Positions 1 through 10,600 of a stretch of 33,706 nucleotides of DNA are shown one piece after another. The stretch comes from Pelargonium cotyledonis (Eukaryota; Streptophyta; Magnoliopsida; Geraniales; Geraniaceae). The first letter of the stretch is position 1, and the number at the start of each line of letters is the position of its first letter. Made by a program: the position numbers and the translations under genes. The stretch covers positions 1-33,706 of the forward strand of contig JAYMTA010000244.1 in assembly GCA_036897625.1 (NCBI GenBank), read 5' to 3'. The notes beneath the pieces are model-generated. The model did no database searches, was not told the DNA's origin, and saw only the letters and a program-made list of their open reading frames with translations.

Positions 1-398
1 GATGTTGCGTCTTTGGTCTTAGACGCTGCATCGTAGGTCTTGTCTTTGGCTTTAGCCGCCGCATCAGACGCAGTCTCGTAGGTCCTGTCTTTGGCCTCCG
101 TTGTAGAATCGTAAGTTTTCTTAACTGTCTCCTCAGTGTCCTCCTTCTTCAACCCTAGGCCGCCGGCGATTTTCTCCTTGGCCCATTCCGTCCATGACTC
201 CGGCGACCCTTCTCTGTCCTCTCCGGTGGTCTCGTGCGCATCTCCTGGACGGAGCTCCACCGTCTTAATCTTAAGCTCCTCGAAGTCCCGACCTTCTTGC
301 TCCGTCGAAGGCACGTGACCGACGCTGGCGCAACTGCACGTGACCGCAAGAAGCGCAAAAATCGCGCCCACAGCCAACACAGGCCGCAAAGATCGCAT
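1..398 (-). CDS. Secreted LEA-like (LEA_4 type) protein, 5' part only
   Basis: The reading frame opens at ATG 398–396 and runs leftwards without a stop to the window edge, so only about 132 N-terminal residues are visible. The first 25 or so residues form a signal peptide: basic start MRSLR, a hydrophobic core LAVGAIFALLAVTC, then small residues. A charged linker with WTEW follows. From about residue 85 there are repeated units with K/T-Y-D/E-x-A/T-x-K-A-K-D, the amphipathic 11-residue pattern of group 3 LEA proteins. Proteins of this family are hydrophilic and protect membranes or proteins during desiccation. The signal peptide predicts entry to the secretory route, which is less common in this family. 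Two G-boxes upstream (566–574 and 701–708) fit ABA or seed control. The 3' end and total length cannot be judged. The long frame on the same strand at 155–718 is a shadow. Confidence 0.8.
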   Translation of the reverse strand, partial: MRSLRPVLAVGAIFALLAVTCSCASVGHVPSTEQEGRDFEELKIKTVELRPGDAHETTGEDREGSPESWTEWAKEKIAGGLGLKKEDTEETVKKTYDSTTEAKDRTYETASDAAAKAKDKTYDAASKTKDAT

Positions 399-565
399 AA
401 TGTAGATTGAACTAAACAACGTTGGATTTGAAAAGCAGAAACAATGTTGTTTTTGTTGTAACTGTGAGTGATTGTGGGGTTGAGGAAATGGAATTTAAAT
501 GGAGGGAAGGTGGTGAGAAGAGGAGGGACAGGTGTCAGTAGGTGGAGAGTTTGGGATGTGAAACT

Positions 566-574
566 GCCACGTGG
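566..574. promoter_or_regulatory. G-box/ABRE-like element upstream of the LEA-like gene
   Basis: GCCACGTGG, with a palindromic CACGTG core at 568–573, lies about 170 bp upstream of the LEA-like start codon at 398. A TATA-like ATTTAAAT stretch lies between it and the gene, near 492–500. CACGTG cores bind bZIP and bHLH factors, and in LEA promoters they commonly mediate ABA responses. The role here is inferred from position and sequence. Confidence 0.5.
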
Positions 575-700
575 AGGGTTTGGAGGTGACAAGTGTTGGA
601 TAGGTGGGTCGGTTAAGGTTTCCAGGAATTGGCGTGTCTTGTTCAGAGAACATGCACCGTATGAGCATGATTTAATTGATTCAAACTGAGTGAGATGTTG

Positions 701-708
701 CCACGTGG
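701..708. promoter_or_regulatory. Second G-box upstream of the LEA-like gene
   Basis: CCACGTGG, a perfect palindrome, lies about 305 bp upstream of the LEA-like ATG and 133 bp from the first G-box. Paired ACGT elements are the usual arrangement for an ABA-responsive complex. Function is inferred. Confidence 0.45.
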
Positions 709-719
709 AATCTGTCATT

Positions 720-1290
720 TTAGACAGGAACTGCTTCGTGATATCGCTTTAGAGGTTGCGGTCAAATATAATTTTTGTATCAATTGTTTTGTGCATATCA
801 GGAACTTTTATTAAAATGAGTGTCAAAATTAGTTTTATTTTTTCTTCTTCTCGATAAACAAGCGTAACAACTGAAACTCGAATTTGAACTTAAAAAAAGC
901 AAACGCCTTAGCCGTCTGCTTCGCTGAGCGTCAAAATAGTTACTTTTGTATTCGCTTTATGACTAAACCAAAACCAAACCTACTGAAGATCATATAGAAT
1001 TTGTGTCCTGTCATGTAGCGGTTCATGACCAAATTGACTCAAAACGTAAGCACAAGAAATGATAAAGTTCATCAAAATCATAACAATAAAGTTAACATAC
1101 AGCAGAAGAACACAAGTGCAGGTCAGCAGGTGCAATGCAAAAGACAGTTCATTACTGTCAAGTATTTTACAAATGCAGAGACAAACACTGTCCTAAAGTT
1201 TGTAAATTTACCAATCAAAATTGTTAAGAATCATAGGCTAAAAACCCGTAATGAGTAACCTATTGAATAATACCCTACTTTATGTACACT
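720..1290. other. Spacer between the LEA-like promoter and the MUSTANG-like 3' end
   Basis: AT-rich DNA without a supported gene. The part from about 1000 to 1292 is probably the 3'UTR of the MUSTANG-like gene on the minus strand. The 77-codon plus-strand frame at 1025–1258 has low-complexity composition and no recognisable domain. Confidence 0.4.
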
Positions 1291-1292
1291 CA

Positions 1293-3784
1293 CTATCGTT
1301 CTTTGCACGTCTTCTTGTTGTGGCCGAGGCCCTTACACTTGCTACATTGTAGTTGGCGCCTAAGTACGTCTATTGATTCGGCTTGCTTCATCTTTGGCCT
1401 GCCCGGAGGACGTTTCGTGGGTGGAGGGGTTATGCTAACTAGTGCCTGAGTTGATTCATCGTGAACCAGTCTGTCCACATTTGGAACAGGGTGAATTGAC
1501 TCTGCATATGTTAAACGGTAAAAATCAGTAGTAAAGCATCTAGAGCAGTAATCGTAAGGACTCCTACCGACCAATTCAAAGGCAGCAATGGCATGGCAAC
1601 ATGGCAAACCGGTAAGCTGCCATTCCTTGCAGGTGCAATCCCAATGGTCAACATCAACGGTATAAACATATTCGCCGCGAACCTCAAATGTGCTACCATG
1701 TGAGAGTATAACCTCGAGGGACTTTGCTACGGAGGTTTCTTTCCGTAGCTTTTCCTCATTGGATGGCGTTAATTTTGTCATCCATTGTTCTGAAACTACA
1801 CGCCGTTCGTAGATTGCTTCCATCATTTTACCTCGCAGTACATCAATCATCTGTGTTATTGGCAATTCATGCGCCTCGGATACCCAACTGTAGAATTCTT
1901 GTCCAAGGGTTGATATCATGTGGCCGTATCGTGCTCCTTCAAAGAAAGCACTTGCCCAGTGCTCTGGCTCACTTTGTATCACCCAATTGTAAGCTTCAGG
2001 TGAAATACCTTTAATGTTCTCAGTACAACGCTGGAAATCCTCGAGCTTCCGAGCATGAGCAGCAGCGTAAAAATCACTGATAAGAAATCGTCTTGCTTCA
2101 TGAGAAAAATGTCCCTTCAAGTCCCTGATAAGTTTCTCGACAAGATGGTGCAAACAATAGCTGTGGTAGCAATTACTGAACGTCTCTGCAACTGCACTCT
2201 TCAAACCGTTCTGAAAATCTGCTACAAAAGTGATCCAGCGCGACACAGATACTGCAGATTTTAATTCCTGCAAGAACCAATGCCAGTTTTCTTCTGTCTC
2301 AGCATCCACAACAGCAAACGCTACCGGGAAGATACCATCGTCTGCATCTGCACTTATAGCTGCCAACAATGTCCCTTGGTATTTTGAGTTCAGAGGAGCA
2401 GTATCCAGAAAAATAAGAGGTCGGCAACCTTGTTGAAAACCAGATATTGCGGCATGAAATGATACAAAGAGGCGATGGAAGCTTGAGTCATCTTTAGTGG
2501 CAAACGAAGCAAAACTACCTGGATTGGTCTCCTTTATTTTCTCACAGAAAAATGGCAGCTGACTGTAAGCTTCTTTATATGAGCCTTGAAGCTGCTCCCT
2601 TGCAATCTCTTTTGCACGCCATGCCTGAGAATAATTCAGCTGGATCCCGTACTCTCTTTTGATGTCATTAGCAATATCCTTTGGCTTGTAGTTTGGTGAA
2701 ACTTTCAACTTCTCCTTAATAATACTTCCCACCCATCCCCTTGTTGCCCGATAACCAGCTTTCACAGCAGCTCCTTCACAAGTATGTTCGGTGTTCATTT
2801 TCTTAATACAAATTAAGTGAGTAGTCGACAACTTTGATGCATATATTCGCCACGGGCAACCTAGTGCCTTACATTTGACAGTGACACGATGACTATCATT
2901 TTTCTTATATCTGTAAGCAAACCCGTGTGCAACTGAGTACTTATGCAAAGCTTCTCTAAATTCACTAAAGCTACTAAACCTTTGGTCTACACCGGTGATG
3001 GTATTTGCCCACTGTCGTGCAGCTTCCTGATGCTTTTCATTCAAGTAATCAGCAGGAATAGTACACAACAGGGTTTTGTCGATTATATCCATATCAAGCT
3101 GATCATTGGTATTGCAGTCCATTCTATCAACAGCTTCACTGGGGCCAGCTGCAGGAACCACATCTTCTAATACAGTTGTCCTGCACCTGCACACTCAATC
3201 CCACGAGATTATAACCAAGTCATATGCGGATCCATATTTCTTCCATTATACGCTTTGGCGGTTCATTTTGTCCCACGAAAAAAATGCATCACAACTACGA
3301 CCAAGTACAAAGAACCAATCTTCAAGTAAAAACCACTACACAACCTCCCCAATATTTTTATCATGGACTGACACACTATGATCACGGACCAAACTGAACC
3401 GCCACAATTTGCATTCAAATAACTATACAAGAGAAAAACTTACTACCTACTAGCAGACACATTTCGAGCTGCAACATCTTCCGACATGATGAACACATCA
3501 GCTGTTACACAATCCCCAAGGAAATTCACCATCCGCGTCAAGTCCTTCTCTTTTGAGATTGTAATCAGAGTCCTCTTGTTCCCCGGGAGGAAGTACTTAA
3601 TGGACATTGTATCAATACTGCAATTAAACATCTCTGCAACCTCGGACTTAAAATCACTCAACTGGGTCTGCTCATCAATGTCAATTGCATACGCCTCGCC
3701 CCCATTGTACGACAATGATCCATCCTTATTCGTCACAAAATAGCCACCGGATTGACATATAGCTATGAATTTCTTTGATGCCAT
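1293..3784 (-). CDS. MUSTANG-like domesticated Mutator transposase with PB1 domain
   Basis: Two coding exons, 3784–3447 and 3180–1293, join in phase (donor GTAGTAAG, acceptor TGCAG) and give about 741 aa. Residues 1–105 look like a PB1 domain. A zinc-finger DNA-binding region follows (C216, C221, H245, C247). Next is the MULE transposase core with LDTAPLNSKYQG (D372), FVADFQNGL (D434) and CLHH. Then come a SWIM finger (C628, C630, C641/C642, H642 region), an RPPGRPK AT-hook-like stretch, and a CCHC knuckle (C725, C728, H733, C738). PB1 plus MULE core plus SWIM is the layout of the plant MUSTANG-B family, transposases turned host genes that act as nuclear regulators of growth and flowering. 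No terminal inverted repeats were seen. Where MULEs normally have the catalytic Glu, this protein reads GQEF (Q540), suggesting lost catalysis. A tandem acceptor six bases upstream would add two residues. Confidence 0.9.
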
Positions 3785-3787
3785 AGC

Positions 3788-4015
3788 CTAACCCTAACCC
3801 CCAACAAAAAATCAAAAATCAGCCATAAGCAAAATAATCCAATCACCTTTTAAGAAACTAACACAAACCCAATTCAACAAACACAAAACCCAAAATAAAA
3901 ATCACCGAAATGAAGCATATGGAACAGAGAAACCCATAGACGAGCTACGAGAACTGAAAAACCTAATGGTGAGAAGAACAAAGAACCCTAATTTTGTTCG
4001 AAGAAAAGCCTGTAC
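3788..4015 (-). other. 5'UTR intron of the MUSTANG-like gene
   Basis: On the minus strand a donor CAAAG|GTACAG at 4016/4015 and an acceptor GGTTAG|GCT at 3788/3787 sit three bases before the ATG. They define a 228-bp leader intron. The upstream leader exon ends at 4016 and probably starts near 4100–4200. The acceptor tract contains two telomere-like AACCCTA units (plus strand 3787–3799). Leader introns are common in constitutive plant genes. Splicing is inferred from consensus only. Confidence 0.5.
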
Positions 4016-4199
4016 CTTTGAGTTCAGAGCGAGAAATGGAACGTTGTGGGGGTTTCCAAATTCGTCAAAGATAAAGATTTGAGCTTTTCGTTGTTTGTCC
4101 GTTGGTATGGGCGCGATAGAGATCCAGTTAGACGGAGGAGACCAAAGCGATTCATAGAGGCGATTTGAAGTTGCGATCTGGTGTTTCTGGAGCTCTACA

Positions 4200-5019
4200 A
4201 CCGCTTGATTTGTGTTGTGATACAGTTCAAATGCATTTGGGCTTTATTTCATATTCTTAGTGGGCTATATTTTAAATTTTGTGGGCAACATTTTTACCGG
4301 TAGACGTGCAAACACCGGGAATCAAATTTGAAACCTTGAGAAATCACGTGAAATCAATCATTTGCAGTACTAAACATTTATGATGGGTATTATATGTAGC
4401 AGAGAAAACACGAAGCTTGTAGGCGTATCAAATCATCGAAAAGAAATTACTCTCTCTCTCTCTCTCTCTTTCTTTTTGAATGGGTTGCTCTGTCATTCTT
4501 CTTCTTCTTCTTCTTCGACACACTTGACTTTGTAGGGTCATGTCAAGACGATAAGTTAAAGTTGTGAACTCAAATTAAGTGTTTTTTGTGTTTGGTATAA
4601 TTTATGTACAATTCACATTGAGATTATTAGTCTTACGTTCGATGCAGTTTTTTAAAATCATATTTAAAGTTTCTTCTTAATACTGTGTTATTTTACACGG
4701 ATAAAATGATTTGGTCCAAATTAATAATGTTCATAACTAATTTGAATTTGAGAGAGAGAGAGGTAATAGTTCAACTCAACTAAAAAGCTTATGTTGATAT
4801 TTTTAAAACTTACTATTAAGTTTATATTCTAACTAACACATCTTCTCACGTACAAGCTCATTTTTGTTTTGTACTTCACGAGACTTGGACTCGAGATCTT
4901 TATACACCAATGCTCCAATGCCACGATAAGATTCAACTTCATGTAACATCACAAAAGGATTAAACAATTTCTTAGCTATATTTCAACCTGCTTTGTCTTC
5001 CAACCACTTTGAGTTTCAA
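4200..5019. other. AT-rich intergenic region with simple repeats
   Basis: No gene is supported here. There is a (CT)n run at about 4449–4469, a (TTC)n run at about 4496–4516 and a short (GA)n run near 4751–4762. The region separates the minus-strand MUSTANG-like promoter from the possible small plus-strand gene. CT/TTC runs are common in plant 5' leaders, so part of this could be leader of the small gene. Confidence 0.4.
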
Positions 5020-5775
5020 ATGGAATTAAATGAGCATCTTCCTCCTTCACAAGACTCTGTCAGCAATCCAACAAAGGTCCGTACAAACAATTTATCTTTA
5101 TATATTGAATGCTTATAGAAATGATGATTCTGTAACTTGAACTCTCTTTAGTACTATTTTCTTATTCTATTACAATAGCTTGTTGCTGAAACTTAGTGGA
5201 GAAAATTTAACTTTTTTTTGTTAATTAAGCTCTTGAAACCCTAAATTGCTTTACGAAGTTTAAACACTGATTTTAGTATTTCACCACTGATACTTAACAA
5301 CATAAATGACATTGAGGTTCTTGAAACCCTAAATTGTTCTACAAAGTTTTAAAACTGATTTTGCCACATACTAATTAACAACAAAGAAAGCACTTGACCT
5401 TAGAATTAAACAAATTATCTCTATATTATCTTTCATTTATTTGTTTAATTGTGAGAAGAACGTCTTTATCGTTCAGTCAGTATCCTTCCTGATAAGAGGA
5501 CAACTAATGGAGCAGGTGGTGCCCATAAGAGAATATCAGAGGTATAAACAAATACTATTATTGTTCCATCACGCGCATTACGTGTAGCTCACATTACTCT
5601 CTCAATTTTCTATTTCTCATATCAGATTTCGATGCTTCTATGATCTTGCTATGCTTTGGCTTATTCGTAACCATTGTTGGAATATATGTATTGGCATATC
5701 CTCTTTAATAAACAAACAAGAACTTGATTTCAGGAGGCTCTGAGGCGGACATTCAGGAACTGGAACAAACGCTAA
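5020..5775 (+). CDS. Possible three-exon micropeptide gene, about 62 aa, unknown family
   Basis: Three short exons join in one frame: 5020–5080 (starts MELNEHLPPSQDS), 5456–5541 (contains RSVSILPDKRTTNGAGG) and 5734–5775 (ends ALRRTFRNWNKR then TAA). The junctions use GT–AG: donor GTACAA at 5081, acceptor GTGAG or GTGAGAAG, donor GTATAA at 5542, acceptor TTTCAG. The product is basic, Ser/Arg-rich, and has no signal peptide or membrane segment. I do not recognise the family. Support comes from coding-like composition in exon 2 and from the phase match at the exon 2/exon 3 junction (E|EAL). The first donor is weaker, because the better-looking GTCCGT at 5077 would break the frame. It could be a real micropeptide or the 3' relic of a larger lost gene. 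No better upstream exon was found. Confidence 0.4.
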
Positions 5776-6890
5776 CACCAATTTTGTTTAGTTTATGCAA
5801 TAGACAGATATAATGGGGAGGTTCACTTTTGTCTTGACTAGTGTCAGGTTCCTTTCGTCTAGCTTGTTAGGGGGTTGAGCAAATGTTGCATCATGATGAC
5901 TCCACATCGAGACTCAAAAAATCACTTTCTCGTAACCTTTAATAACAAGTATTTGACTCGGCCGGGTTTAGGTTTTAATATTGATGAAGAGATAGTGAGT
6001 AGAACAATGATTCAATACCTCATTCTCTAGGCATTGTATAGAAGATATACGAGATTAGCAAGAAAACTCTGCACAATTGTTCACGGGTTTTAAGTAGTTG
6101 GATACTTCCTGTTAGCACATATTGAGAAACTCGTTAATAATCATCCTTAGCTGAGCTTGGGTCAATAATTAGTGCCTATTCGGCTTATAATTAATAATTG
6201 GCTTATGTTCATCAAAGTGCAGAATATATAATTATGGGCTAAAAGGTACATAGAGAAAGCTACTGCAGCTCGAGCATCGAGTTCCTTCGCCAATATCGTA
6301 GCTAGTGCACAACTCTTCATGCCTTATTCCATGTTTGTTCTTGTATTTTTGCTTTAACTGCCTCTGAAGTTTCTCTTTTCTAGATGCTAGTCGTACCCTT
6401 TAATGTTCAAACAAATAGTACATCATTTAAGGAACATACATGAATCCAAATACAACACTTATTTTAAAAGATAGCTCCAAACCAGACATTCATATATTTG
6501 TTAGCAAGTAGCTATCAGCTTGTCATTTACAACTTAGTATAATACAGATTTAATCAGCCAGCATCAAGCGGTCCCCAATGTTTTGAAATAACACTTAATA
6601 ATGTATGATTAATGATTGAAAATACATGCAACTTAATTTTGATTATAGTATACAATTGCTCGACCTGTCATCAAAAGAGAATCACTACATCCCAAAATGA
6701 TGACACTAGTCTGTTTGTTTGATCTTGAACGGCCACATTTCTAGTGAGAGACTATGGGGTACCTACAAGATAAAAGGGACTTCAGAGGAATATCGAATTA
6801 TTTGCTAAATAAGTTTCTTCTATAATTTCTTTTGATCTTTGACTAACCCGTGGCACCATTAGTGAATTCAGTGTGCTTTAGTTGTTGCTG
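5776..6890. other. Intergenic region, nothing recognised
   Basis: AT-rich DNA with no coding frame, tRNA or clear repeat that I can support. Its right end presumably holds the promoter of the ABC transporter gene, whose leader exon I place just before 6985. Confidence 0.4.
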
Positions 6891-6985
6891 CATTGCCACG
6901 TACAGTTTCTGGGAAGATCAAAGTTGAAAGAGAGCTTGTATGTTGAAGTGTTAAAAGACGCTGTATTGATGCTGTCACAGTATTG

Positions 6986-7566
6986 GTAAGTCAAGTTTTT
7001 CTTGTAACTTTAAGAACAATTCTGTGCAGTGATGCTTCATGCTTTTCATTAATGTTGGTGATTGCTAGATGTAACTTTCTGATCACACATCGAATTTTCC
7101 CCGAGAACTCTACTCTCGTTTTATTAGAGTGTGAGAGCGAACATGCATGAGTGTGTTCGGCTCATATGGTTTTGCTGTAGGTGTTGGTTTCAAGTTCCGT
7201 GTTTTATGGTTGTTAATTAATCATTTGAATATGGTTTTTGACAAATTTACTTGCTTTCCTGCTCATAAAAAGTCCCCTTTTTACCATGCACACTTGCTTG
7301 GTGGAGTAAAATCAATGGTCAAATTGGTTCTTTTAAAATAAAGTGAACTGTTTTCATGATTAAAGACCAGAATTACAGGTAATGATTGAAATGAATTTGA
7401 TTTTTCCTTTCAGAAAAAAGAAAAAAAAAGTCTGATTTTAGACAGCATAGCTACGATCCTTGGTTTCTTTGTACCTAAAGTGGTAATATTTTGCATTTCA
7501 TATGATTTTATCGCAAATCCTTATATTGCCCAGAATTCATCCTTTGACTAAGTGCATCTCTTGCAG
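6986..7566 (+). other. Probable 5'UTR intron of the ABCB transporter
   Basis: A strong donor TTG|GTAAGT at 6985/6986 and a strong acceptor CTCTTGCAG at 7566 lie upstream of the transporter ATG at 7602. They would define a 581-bp leader intron, leaving a 35-bp leader piece before the ATG. The 64-codon frame at 7147–7341 lies inside it and has no recognisable domain. Confidence 0.4.
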
Positions 7567-7601
7567 CTAAGCTCCCAACTACCGAAGCTTTTGAAGGTGA
7601 C

Positions 7602-10600
7602 ATGGCAGAGGACAAGAGTATTGATGCAGAAATCAACACTGAGCAAGCTACAGCATCAGCAAGCAATTCCACAATGCTAGAGTCACGCGGAGAAAAGGCT
7701 GACACCCAACAAGATTCAATCAAAAGGGAGGAGAAAGAAGAAGAAGAGAACGTTAACTCAGTTCCGTTTTTCAAGCTTTTCTTCTTTGCCGACTCCTTGG
7801 ATTGTGTATTAATGTTAGTTGGAACAATAACTGCGGCTGGAAATGGGGTTTGCACACCCCTTATGACCATAATATTTGGAAGAGTTGTTAACTCTTTTGG
7901 ACAAACTGTAAATACCAAAGAGGTGGTTCATGAAGTGTCCAAGGTACCACTTCATTTTACCTAGCAGGATAAGTAAAATTTTACTGATATTCCTTCTCTA
8001 CGATGGTGTCACAGATCGATTTTTCTATCTACTTGAGATGAATGTTTACATTTGGGGTCTCTGCCCTCTTTAACAATGTCTTTCCATTCAGGTGGCTCTA
8101 AAATTTGTGTATTTGGCTCTGGGGTCTCTCGTTGCAGCTTTTTTGCGTACGTAACACTGAGTTCCTTGCTCAATTATATATTTTTATTTTTGCTTTGCCA
8201 TTGCTAAAAAACTGTTTGGATTACTGAAAACTGAGATATGTGTTGTTGCTATGCCAGAGGTGTCTTGCTGGATGGTCACTGGGGAGAGACAGGCTGCGCG
8301 GATACGAGCTTTATACTTGAAAGCAATATTGAGGCAAGATATTGGTTATTTTGACAAGGAAACGAGCACCGGAGAAGTTGTTGGGAGGATGTCGGGTGAC
8401 ACTGTTCTTATTCAAGATGCCATGGGCGAGAAGGTACTGATATGTATACTACTCGGAAACTCTCAAATCATCACAAACTGGTTTGAGGAAATTCACTCAT
8501 TTTTATTTTCTTATGCTTATCTCAGGTTGGGAAGTTCATACAACTATTTGCAACATTCATAGGAGGCTTTGCTATAGCATTCGTACAAGGATGGCTCCTA
8601 ACCCTTGTCATGTTGTGTTCTCTTCCACCTCTTGCCTTATCTGGTGCTATCATGAGTTTGATAATAACTAAGCTGGCGAGTCGTGGACAAACTGCTTATT
8701 CTTTAGCTGCAACTGTCGTAGAGCAGACTATCGGGTCAATCAGAACTGTACGTGTACTCGACTTCTCTTATGTTTTTTTACCCTTTCTTGACTTGCCATA
8801 TAGCTAATACCAGCGATAGCGAATGACATACAGGTTGTTTCATTTACGGGGGAGAAGCAAGCAATAGCTAAATATAACAAGTCGTTGAACAAAGCTTATC
8901 AGTCTGGCGTGCAAGAGGGCTTAGCTTCTGGTTTAGGCATTGGTTTAGTCATGTTAATTATATTCTGCTCTTATGCTTTGGCTGTATGGTTTGGTGCAAA
9001 GATGATACTCGAAAAAGGATACACAGGAGGAGATATCATTAATGTGGTTTTTGCCGTGTTGACTGGCTCCTTGTAAGTAGTAATGTACTTCCTTACGTTT
9101 CATCCTCCATTGGATCGGTCCATTTTGATCAATCAAACTTGTTTCCTCTCCAGGTCTCTAGGCCAGGCATCTCCGTGCCTGAGTGCATTTGGTGCCGGAC
9201 AAGCTGCAGCGTACAAGATGTTTGAGACCATTAACAGGAAACCGGACATAGATTCTTACAACACCAATGGACAGAAACTAGATGATATCCGCGGAGATAT
9301 AGAGCTGCGAGATGTTTATTTTAGCTACCCTGCAAGACCAGATGAGCAGATTTTCAACGACTTTTCCCTCTCAGTACCAAGTGGTACAACTGCAGCGCTG
9401 GTTGGACAAAGTGGAAGCGGGAAATCAACCGTTATCAGCTTGATTGAGAGGTTTTATGATCCTCAAGCCGGTGAAGTCCTCGTTGACAACATTAATCTCA
9501 AAGATTTCCAGCTGAGATGGATCCGAGGCAAAATAGGCCTTGTCAGCCAAGAACCCGTGTTGTTTACTTCTAGCATTAAAGACAACATTGCTTATGGAAA
9601 GAAAGGCGCAACGCTAGAAGAAATAAAGGCGGCTGCTGAGCTCGCCAATGCTGCTAAGTTTATTGACAAACTGCCTCAGGTTATAACACTTCATCATATT
9701 GAACAACTGGTTATTTTCTAACTCACAATGTACCATAATTTTTATGTGTTTTGTGTATTAAGGGATTAGACACAATGGTTGGTGAGCACGGGACTCAGCT
9801 CTCTGGAGGCCAAAAGCAAAGAATCGCTATTGCTCGAGCCATTCTGAAAGATCCCAGGATTCTACTTCTTGATGAGGCCACAAGTGCTCTTGATGCAGAA
9901 TCTGAAAGGGTTGTGCAAGAGGCATTGGACAGGATTATGGTAAACCGTACCACGATTATTGTAGCTCATAGGTTGAGCACAGTACGGAATGCTGATATGA
10001 TTGCTGTCATACACCGAGGAAAAATTGTTGAAAAAGGTAGAGTTTTATACTTTAAGGCTCTCAGTTGAGTAATTCGTTAAATGTTCAGAGTTTTTGTAAT
10101 GCTTTTTTTGGCTAATTCAGGTTCACACTCTGAGCTAATCACTTATCCCGAAGGAGCATATAGCCAACTGATACGGTTGCAAGAAATGAGCACACTTTCG
10201 AAACAAAATTCTGTACATGATCAGGACAGACCAGACAGTAATCTTGTGAATTCTGGAAGGTTTCCGAGTCAAAGAGTTTCTTTCTTAAGATCAATTAGTC
10301 GAGGCTCTTCGGGGATTGGAAACAGCAGTCACCACTCATTCACAGTCCCATTTGGGATACCTACTGGAATCAGTGTCCAGGATCAGCCTGCAGATGCAGA
10401 ACTTGACTCTCCTTCTGCTTCCACGCCATCACAACGGCCTCCAGATGTCCCGCTCAGCCGCCTGGCCTATCTGAATAAACCCGAGATCCCAGCATTGCTT
10501 CTAGGTGTTGTTGCTGCAGTGGTCAATGGAGCGATTTTACCCGTGTTCGGGATACTTCTCTCCAGCATTATCAAGACTTTCTATGAGCCAGCAGAGAAAC

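Noticed and set aside
155..718. 187-codon minus-strand frame over the LEA-like gene and its promoter
   Set aside because: It overlaps the LEA-like frame in another phase, runs through the G-box promoter and has no domain or plausible composition.
1025..1258. 77-codon plus-strand frame
   Set aside because: It is Asn/Lys/Gln-rich and lies in the probable 3'UTR of the MUSTANG-like gene. No support.
1293..3784. An active autonomous Mutator element
   Set aside because: No terminal inverted repeats or target-site duplications were seen, and the domain layout and intron pattern fit the domesticated MUSTANG family.
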